DNA of 10,226 nucleotides from UBA1081 sp045535305 (GTDB taxonomy: Bacteria > Bacillota > Clostridia > Oscillospirales > Acutalibacteraceae): NCBI GenBank assembly GCA_045535305.1, contig JAZSLJ010000077.1, forward strand, positions 1 to 10,226, read 5' to 3'. Of this stretch, positions 5,631-10,226 are shown one piece after another. The translations under genes and the position numbers were made by a program. The first letter of the stretch is position 1. Every line of letters begins with the position of its first letter. Below the pieces are notes generated by a model. The model was not told the origin of the DNA. It searched no databases and worked only from the letters and a program-made list of their open reading frames with translations.

Positions 5631-6513
5631 AATTATTAATGTCACCAAAAAATACGGAGATAAAAAAGCTGTAGATAATCTGAGTCTTACACTCACAAAC
5701 GGAGTTTATGCTCTTTTAGGTGCAAACGGCTCAGGAAAAACAACCCTTATGAGAATGATTGCAGATGTACTGAAGCCTACTCAAGGTGAAATTCATCTCG
5801 ATGGTGAATCAATAAAAAAGCTGGGTGCAGAATATCGTAACCTAATTGGTTACCTGCCGCAGAATTTCGGCTACTATAAGGATTTTACAGCAGAGGATTT
5901 TCTTTATTATTTCTGTGCACTTAAAGGTATCAACGGCACATTCAGAAAAAGCCGCACGGAAGAGCTTCTGAAATATGTAGACTTATACAGTGAACGGAAA
6001 AAGAAAATCAAAACCTTTTCGGGCGGTATGCGACAGAGATTAGGTATAGCTCAGGCTCTTCTGAATAATCCGGCCATTCTTATACTCGATGAGCCGACAG
6101 CGGGGCTTGACCCGAAAGAGAGAATCCGTTTTCGCAACCTTATGACAGAAATGTCAAAGGACAGAATTGTAATTTACGCTACACATATTGTATCGGATAT
6201 ATCTTTTATAGCAGACAGAGTTCTTATTATGAAAAAAGGTAGAATTGTTGCTGACGGAACAGTTCAGAGCCTTACAGAAAGCGTAAAAGGTAAGGTTTGG
6301 CAAATAAAAGCTAAAAGAGAGGCTTTGACTGTTATACAGAAGCGTTTCATTATCGGTGAAGCTTTTACAGAAAGTGATGGTATTGTATCTTTGCGACTTC
6401 TTTCTGCTGAAAAGCCTTGCGAAAACGCTGAACCCTGCGAGCCTGATTTAAGTGATGTATATCTGAATTTCTTCGGGGAGGTGTCAACAGATGAAAACCA
6501 TTATTCAGTATGA
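5620..6513 (+). CDS. ABC transporter ATP-binding protein
   Basis: This 297-residue ATPase powers the membrane partner encoded next. All key motifs are intact: Walker A GANGSGKT (34-41), Q-loop glutamine 81 in YLPQNFGYY, signature FSGGMRQR (133-140), Walker B ILILDEP (153-159) with catalytic E158, D-loop AGLD (161-164) and switch H189 in ATHIVSD. The overall pattern fits the DRA/CcmA-type ATPases that pair with ABC-2 permeases for export, resistance or self-immunity. About 75 residues after position 220 form a C-terminal extension containing a CENAEPCEPD stretch (267-276). It overlaps its neighbours by 11 and 23 bases, so the operon is tightly coupled. The substrate cannot be read from the sequence. 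Confidence 0.97.
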   Translation: MKLEIINVTKKYGDKKAVDNLSLTLTNGVYALLGANGSGKTTLMRMIADVLKPTQGEIHLDGESIKKLGAEYRNLIGYLPQNFGYYKDFTAEDFLYYFCALKGINGTFRKSRTEELLKYVDLYSERKKKIKTFSGGMRQRLGIAQALLNNPAILILDEPTAGLDPKERIRFRNLMTEMSKDRIVIYATHIVSDISFIADRVLIMKKGRIVADGTVQSLTESVKGKVWQIKAKREALTVIQKRFIIGEAFTESDGIVSLRLLSAEKPCENAEPCEPDLSDVYLNFFGEVSTDENHYSV

Positions 6514-7762
6514 GCTTAAAAAGATTTTTCAGAACAAGCTTTTTATAGGTGCTTTTGTTATCTGCCTTGTGGCTATGATTGCAATGTCAGCAATTGCTGT
6601 TTATCAGTACAACATAGGAACAAGAGGTCATTTTGATATGACACTTATGAAGGGAGAAAAGGCACCTGAAGTGTTTGTATCAAAAGACAATATTGACGAA
6701 TTGAAAAAAGCTGTTGAGGACTTTGAAAACCGTGATGACATTTATTATGAAAGTCACGATGAACAGCTTAAGGACTATGTTGACGGCGGTACGGTATTTT
6801 GGGGAAAATATGATATAAATGCTTCAGATTTATTCTTCAAATTAGAAACGGGAGAAATAACTGAAGCAGAATTTGATTCTCTTATGTCAAATGCTCCTAA
6901 AGTCTCAATAAAAAAGCAGTATATTCCCGAATATATAAAACTTTGTTGGAGTGTAAAGGACTACGAAAATCTTGAAAGAAACATTGAACGTGAAGAATAT
7001 TATGCAAACAGCACTGACGAAACACAGTATTACAGAGATTACAATGCTTTTCTTGCAAAGCAACACAGAGAAGTAATTGAAACCGGATTCGTTTCAGGTT
7101 ATGACTACGGGTGGGAAAATTTCTACTCTATCCTTTCTGAGGACGTAGGTATTTTTCTTGCTATTATAATAATCTTCGGTCTTTGTAATGTGTTTACCTC
7201 CGAATATTCACTTTCCGTTGATGCATTTCTACTTTCAAGCAGAAAGGGAAGAGGAACTCTTGCAAGTGGAAAAATAATTGCGGCTCTTATATATACAGCC
7301 ATCTGCTTTGTAGTTTATGTTTTATTGGCTCTTCTCATCAGCTTTATCTTTCTTGGTGCAGAAGGCATGAATGTAGGCTATGATGAAAGCCATTTTACAA
7401 GACTTTTCACTATTGTACCGTTTATTCTTGTTGGCTGTGTTTCACTTTGCTTTATCACACTTGCTGTTTCGGCTTTCTGTAAAAAGCAGATTACATCTAT
7501 AGCAGTTTCATCACTGATTTGTCTTCTGCCATTTCTGACACAGTTTGTAATTTACATCGACAATCAATATGTTTCTCAGTTTCTTGAGGTAATGCCTGTA
7601 AATGCTGTGTTCGGCACATACATATCTTCATCAAGATATGTTTATCTTGACGGCAGTTTAATTGATATGCGTTACTTCTTCCCACTTATCGCTCTGGCAA
7701 TAGCAATCGTTTGTCTGCCTTTGATTTACAAAAGATATACAAGTCATCAGGTAAGCAACTGA
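6491..7762 (+). CDS. ABC-2 type transporter permease
   Basis: The 423-residue protein is the likely membrane half of the transporter. An amphipathic start (MKTIIQYELKKIFQNK) typical of ABC-2 permeases leads into helix 1 (about 17-39). A large hydrophilic loop of about 175 residues (40-215), rich in acid and Tyr, should lie outside the cell. Five more helices follow, at about 218-238, 261-289, 305-329, 333-355 and 396-413. GGGGAGGTG (6475-6483) inside the ATPase gene precedes the ATG by a normal distance. The large outer loop could bind a peptide or cell-wall-active compound, as proposed for some peptide-resistance exporters; that is inference. The terminator hairpin begins 20 bases after the stop. 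Confidence 0.93.
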   Translation: MKTIIQYELKKIFQNKLFIGAFVICLVAMIAMSAIAVYQYNIGTRGHFDMTLMKGEKAPEVFVSKDNIDELKKAVEDFENRDDIYYESHDEQLKDYVDGGTVFWGKYDINASDLFFKLETGEITEAEFDSLMSNAPKVSIKKQYIPEYIKLCWSVKDYENLERNIEREEYYANSTDETQYYRDYNAFLAKQHREVIETGFVSGYDYGWENFYSILSEDVGIFLAIIIIFGLCNVFTSEYSLSVDAFLLSSRKGRGTLASGKIIAALIYTAICFVVYVLLALLISFIFLGAEGMNVGYDESHFTRLFTIVPFILVGCVSLCFITLAVSAFCKKQITSIAVSSLICLLPFLTQFVIYIDNQYVSQFLEVMPVNAVFGTYISSSRYVYLDGSLIDMRYFFPLIALAIAIVCLPLIYKRYTSHQVSN

Positions 7763-7781
7763 TAGATAACAGTTATAGCGA

Positions 7782-7816
7782 AACCCCATCGGTCATCCGA
7801 TGGGGTTGTTTGTATA
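7782..7816. terminator. Terminator hairpin between convergent genes
   Basis: AACCCCATCGG (7782-7792) and CCGATGGGGTT (7797-7807) form a perfect 11-bp stem with a 4-base loop. GTTTGT follows on the plus strand, ending the ABC operon. The minus-strand tnpV gene stops 10 bases to the right, so the same hairpin can end its transcript. Confidence 0.88.
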
Positions 7817-8182
7817 TTATGAGTAAATAAGTTCTGAACAGACAATCTCGTTTGCTCGTTGCTGAATATTGTCCATTATCTGCACCCATTCCCATTGGTT
7901 TTGCTCTTTCAGTTCCTCTGTAACACCTTCACTTGCTTTCATCTGCTCAATAAGAGTGTCAAACATATTCCTTGCTTGGTTTTCAACCTCTGCACAGTGC
8001 TGATAAAGCTTGCCTTGCATAAGCAGTGTACTAAAAAACACCTTCTTATGCTTTTCAAGATAATCTTTGTACATCATTCCCCATCTGCCAAGTGTTATAG
8101 CTGTTTCTTCGGGTGGCAATCTGAGGTTTGGGATTAAATAGTCACCAACACGGCGATAACTGATAGTATTTTTGTTTGACAT
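7817..8182 (-). CDS. tnpV: Transposon-encoded protein TnpV
   Basis: The 121-residue product matches the TnpV family known from Tn4451-type mobilisable transposons of Clostridia. Recognisable segments are YRRVGDYLIPNLRLP (9-23), LGRWGMMYKDYLEKHK (31-46), the TLLMQGKLY stretch (52-60) and GVTEELKEQNQWEWVQ (86-101), ending in ANEIVCSELIY. The molecular role of TnpV is not established. The start at 8182 is chosen over an ATG at 8215 because AAGGAGG (8197-8191) lies 8 bases before it and the family match begins there. It follows the 51-codon gene and uses a ribosome binding site that overlaps that gene's stop codon. No TnpX-type recombinase or other transposition gene is in the window, so this is either an element edge or a remnant. 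Confidence 0.92.
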   Translation of the reverse strand: MSNKNTISYRRVGDYLIPNLRLPPEETAITLGRWGMMYKDYLEKHKKVFFSTLLMQGKLYQHCAEVENQARNMFDTLIEQMKASEGVTEELKEQNQWEWVQIMDNIQQRANEIVCSELIYS

Positions 8183-8195
8183 AATAATAGCCTCC

Positions 8196-8351
8196 TTATT
8201 TTTCACTTTTATCAATGATTTTCAATAACAGCTCATCAACATCCTCGGTGGGTAAATCCTCCGCCAAAAGCATATTTCGGAATTCATTCATCCCGTTGAT
8301 AAGTAAATTGCACTCAAGATCTGTGAATTTAATTTTGGTCTTTCTTTCCAT
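8196..8351 (-). CDS. Small conserved-type protein upstream of tnpV (51 residues)
   Basis: On the minus strand an ATG at 8351, preceded by AGGAGG (8365-8360) at 8 bases, opens a 51-codon frame ending in TAA at 8196-8198. The product is MERKTKIKFTDLECNLLING followed by an acidic helical half ending LLLKIIDKSEK. It is soluble, with no cysteine motif (one Cys only). Its stop codon runs into the AAGGAGG of tnpV, so the two are translationally coupled. Small proteins of this general look occur in clostridial mobile elements, from memory; the function is unknown. A well-placed ribosome binding site and tight coupling are the main evidence for it being real. Confidence 0.85.
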   Translation of the reverse strand: MERKTKIKFTDLECNLLINGMNEFRNMLLAEDLPTEDVDELLLKIIDKSEK

Positions 8352-8360
8352 AACAAAAAC

Positions 8361-8401
8361 CTCCTGTTATTTGGTAGCTTTATTCTACCGCATAACGGGA
8401 G
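8361..8401. promoter_or_regulatory. 17-bp imperfect palindrome over the minus promoter and RBS
   Basis: Arms 8361-8377 and 8385-8401 match as inverted repeats at 14 of 17 positions around a 7-base centre. The palindrome covers the -10 box of the minus promoter at one side and the AGGAGG of the small gene at the other. It is most simply an operator, or an RNA hairpin if transcription starts further upstream. Confidence 0.5.
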
Positions 8402-8411
8402 ATTAGTCGAA
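8382..8411 (-). promoter_or_regulatory. Promoter for the small gene and tnpV
   Basis: On the minus strand TTCGAC (8411-8406) is followed after 18 bases by TAGAAT (8387-8382). The transcript would start near 8376, leaving about 25 nt of leader before the ATG at 8351. The -10 box is good and the -35 box partial. Confidence 0.45.
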
Positions 8412-8431
8412 TGTGTGGATTTAATTGTGAT

Positions 8432-8504
8432 TATGCATAAGCATAGTGATATTATTTTGTCTGTTTCGACAAAGTTTGACATTTTATGAGAAAATAGTGT
8501 TACT
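8432..8504 (+). promoter_or_regulatory. Dyads and candidate promoter for the TPR gene
   Basis: Within the 224-base divergent intergenic region (8352-8575) lie TATGC-N4-GCATA (8432-8445) and TTTGTC-N6-GACAAA (8456-8473). A consensus TTGACA (8476-8481) follows, with a weak -10 candidate GTTACT (8499-8504) after 17 bases. The second dyad directly abuts the -35 box and could be a repressor site. Confidence 0.35.
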
Positions 8505-8505
8505 T

Positions 8506-8561
8506 TTGGTGATTTATGTAACTAAATACATTGAAAAGCAAAAAATCACCAGTGTTTTTTT
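8506..8561 (+). terminator. Attenuator-like hairpin with T-tract in the TPR gene leader
   Basis: TTGGTGATTT (8506-8515) pairs with AAATCACCAG (8543-8552). A small inner ATGTA/TACAT hairpin (8516-8520 with 8527-8531) sits in the loop, and a run of seven T follows (8555-8561). The ribosome binding site AAGGAG (8562-8567) comes at once afterwards. A terminator in this position could set expression by attenuation or block read-through from upstream. Confidence 0.5.
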
Positions 8562-8575
8562 AAGGAGCGGGAATT

Positions 8576-10226
8576 ATGTTTTTAGATTTGATAAGAAATG
8601 TGTTTAATTTTTCAATGCCTAACGATGAAGTAGAAGATGAACTTGTACATTTGTATGGCCTTGAATTGAAAAAAGGAACCGATATTTTGGATGAAAAAAG
8701 CATAGAGGAAAACTTTTGTGAGATGCTATACAGAACAATTTCTAACTATAATTATTGTTCGACTTGGTGTGCTGTTGAAGAATATAATATAGATCGGTTG
8801 TTAGCTAAAATCAATAAGGAAATAGCAGAACTGGACTGTGAAGAAAAAACGTCAGGTGAATATCAAGTAAACCCAAATGATAATAATCAAAAAGAAAATG
8901 ATAATGATAATTCTTATGACAATCTCTATACATGGGACATCTTTAAATCACATATATCTCAAGAAGGTTTTTCTGATTATTACAAATTATTTTTTGCTAT
9001 TGCTTTTTTATATAGAATTGCATATCAGATTGAAAATAACTTATATGATCAAAGCTCAGTAAGTCGTATCATTAATGCAATGAATAGTTATAGAGTTAAT
9101 TCTTACGAAGGAGACAGAATAGTAAATCAAATAGCGAGGCTCGTAATAGACAGCAATAATGATATGAAATATTTTTCTGAAGAATACAATGCGATCAAGG
9201 CTCGTTCTAAAAACTTTTTGATTAAGACTGGTAAGACAATTTTTAAGAGTAATCATCTTTTAAGAGAAGATAAAAAAATATTGTTGTTAGCTATCCAACT
9301 TCACACTTTTATTCAAATGATTTCGGATAAAAGTATTGAAAAGAAGCAAGCAACTCAAAATTCATTAAGCATTATTTCTTTAGTTTTTGCAGAGTCTTAT
9401 AGGAATGAGGATAATTTTGAGTATGGGTATAAATTTGCTTCGTTAGCTCTTGTAAGTTCTGAGGCTGAAACTAGATGGGATGCTTACAATGTGACAGCTC
9501 TTTGTGCAATAGAAGGGAATAAACATCAACTTGCATATGATGTTTATTTTTCGTGGATTAATCAATGTTTATTAGAAAGTTTATTATTTCCCTTGGGATT
9601 AGATAATGATTTTGTACAAGATGCAAGCAGAAAAATAAAAAATGATTATGAAAATAATTGGAGAAAAAAGCATTCCTCAAAAGTCGCATTGATTTATGGC
9701 AATTTTTCATATGTTTGTGGGACAATGTACGATAGTATTGAAGATTCTATTACTAAAAGAAGATTAATAAGATTAGCTGAATTTTATATAACAAGAGCAA
9801 TCGAGTTAGATCCTAATGCGAAATCTTATTATTGTAGTGCAGGTACTATATATTCTGATATGAACAATCCAGCAAAAGCTCTAGAATACTATGATAAATA
9901 TAAAGCTTTGTGTAGAACACCGCATGATAAAATACAAGCTCTTAGACATCAAATACTTATGTTTATAGATATGATTTTGGATGTGGAGGGTAAAGAGGAT
10001 TTTTTGAAGTCATTTGATGATGCTACTTCTGAATATGTTAAACAATATAATATATGTTCACAGTATGATACAGATAAAATGATTCAAGAAGAGCTGACTT
10101 TCGGAAGAGATATTTATTTTCTTGTTTCAGAATGTGAAAAAGTTTCTGCTGATGTTAGAGAATTAAAACTTCTTATGTTTCAAATTAGAGCTGTTATTAA
10201 TAATATATTGAACAAATTAAAACAAA
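8576..10226 (+). CDS. TPR-containing protein, unknown function (runs off the window)
   Basis: AAGGAG (8562-8567) sits 8 bases before an ATG at 8576, and the frame stays open for 550 codons to the right edge, so the C-terminus is missing. No signal peptide or membrane helix is seen. Residues 1-92 are acidic and helical. A low-complexity Asn/Asp-rich linker lies at about 98-117 (NPNDNNQKENDNDN). From 118 to about 390 the protein is mostly helical. Residues 398-446 read as tetratricopeptide repeats (FYITRAIELDPNAK, then AGTIYSDMNNPAKALEYYDK). Residues 510-550 are amphipathic helices (SADVRELKLLMFQIRAVINN). Codon use is strongly A/T-ending, with AGA for Arg and TTA for Leu, and the gene is visibly more A+T-rich than its left neighbours, which suggests transfer. 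TPR scaffolds of this size often carry an effector domain at one end, but none is visible here and I do not assign one. Confidence 0.9.
   Translation, partial: MFLDLIRNVFNFSMPNDEVEDELVHLYGLELKKGTDILDEKSIEENFCEMLYRTISNYNYCSTWCAVEEYNIDRLLAKINKEIAELDCEEKTSGEYQVNPNDNNQKENDNDNSYDNLYTWDIFKSHISQEGFSDYYKLFFAIAFLYRIAYQIENNLYDQSSVSRIINAMNSYRVNSYEGDRIVNQIARLVIDSNNDMKYFSEEYNAIKARSKNFLIKTGKTIFKSNHLLREDKKILLLAIQLHTFIQMISDKSIEKKQATQNSLSIISLVFAESYRNEDNFEYGYKFASLALVSSEAETRWDAYNVTALCAIEGNKHQLAYDVYFSWINQCLLESLLFPLGLDNDFVQDASRKIKNDYENNWRKKHSSKVALIYGNFSYVCGTMYDSIEDSITKRRLIRLAEFYITRAIELDPNAKSYYCSAGTIYSDMNNPAKALEYYDKYKALCRTPHDKIQALRHQILMFIDMILDVEGKEDFLKSFDDATSEYVKQYNICSQYDTDKMIQEELTFGRDIYFLVSECEKVSADVRELKLLMFQIRAVINNILNKLKQ

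Noticed and set aside
7859..8137. 92-codon plus-strand frame
   Set aside because: It is the shadow of tnpV, whose family match and ribosome binding site fix the minus strand as coding.
8288..8482. 64-codon minus-strand frame and the overlapping plus-strand frame at 8215-8406
   Set aside because: Both overlap the 51-codon minus gene, which has a correct ribosome binding site and coupling to tnpV; these frames have neither.
8877..9256. Short plus- and minus-strand frames inside the right-hand gene
   Set aside because: They lie in other frames of the long TPR gene, which is open without interruption from 8576 to the window edge.

Overview
The window looks like chromosome or integrated-element DNA from an anaerobic, low-G+C gut-type Clostridia (Oscillospiraceae/Lachnospiraceae-like). 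The reasons are strong AAGGAGG-type ribosome binding sites, A+T-rich codon use, a clear TnpV protein (known from Tn4451-type elements of Clostridia) and a DUF6076-like protein. No rRNA, tRNA or CRISPR array was seen. Family assignments rest on motif recognition from memory; no database was searched.

Left part (1-1754): after a possible tail of an upstream gene there is a gene-free stretch holding a row of five or six separate hairpins (81-333). Next comes a two-gene ECF sigma module: an ECF sigma factor (455-1012) overlapping a single-pass membrane protein (999-1754) that is probably its anti-sigma or signal-sensing partner. An ECF-type promoter (TGAGAC-16-CGTTTA) lies just upstream of the sigma gene. 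Two hairpin terminators end this unit.

Middle (2088-4229): a self-contained two-gene unit with its own promoter and terminator. The first gene encodes a 375-residue DUF6076-like protein with a C-terminal CxxC-C-C zinc-finger-like region. The second encodes a 293-residue sigma-70-like protein whose C-terminal helix-turn-helix half carries a CPECH insertion. The terminators on either side share a CCCGTTG...CAACGGGG palindrome.

Right-middle (4305-7807): a four-gene overlapping operon encoding an ECF sigma factor, a six-helix membrane protein (probable anti-sigma), an ABC ATPase and an ABC-2 type permease. The layout resembles the sigY-yxlCDEFG operon of Bacillus subtilis and suggests envelope-stress-regulated export or detoxification. 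Its sigma gene probably starts at a TTG codon. A strong terminator hairpin closes it and also serves the convergent minus-strand genes.

Right end (7817-10226): two minus-strand genes (a 51-residue small protein, then tnpV) sit beside a divergent, visibly more A+T-rich gene. That gene encodes a TPR-containing protein of at least 550 residues that runs off the window. The intergenic region between them is dense with dyads: a 17-bp imperfect palindrome over the minus promoter, two small dyads, and an attenuator-like hairpin with a T-tract directly before the TPR gene's ribosome binding site. This end looks like mobile-element accessory DNA.

Overall, three sigma-70-family proteins lie within about 4.5 kb, each with a different partner type. 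The least conventional items are the hairpin row at 81-333, the DUF6076/sigma pair and the TPR gene with its attenuator-like leader.
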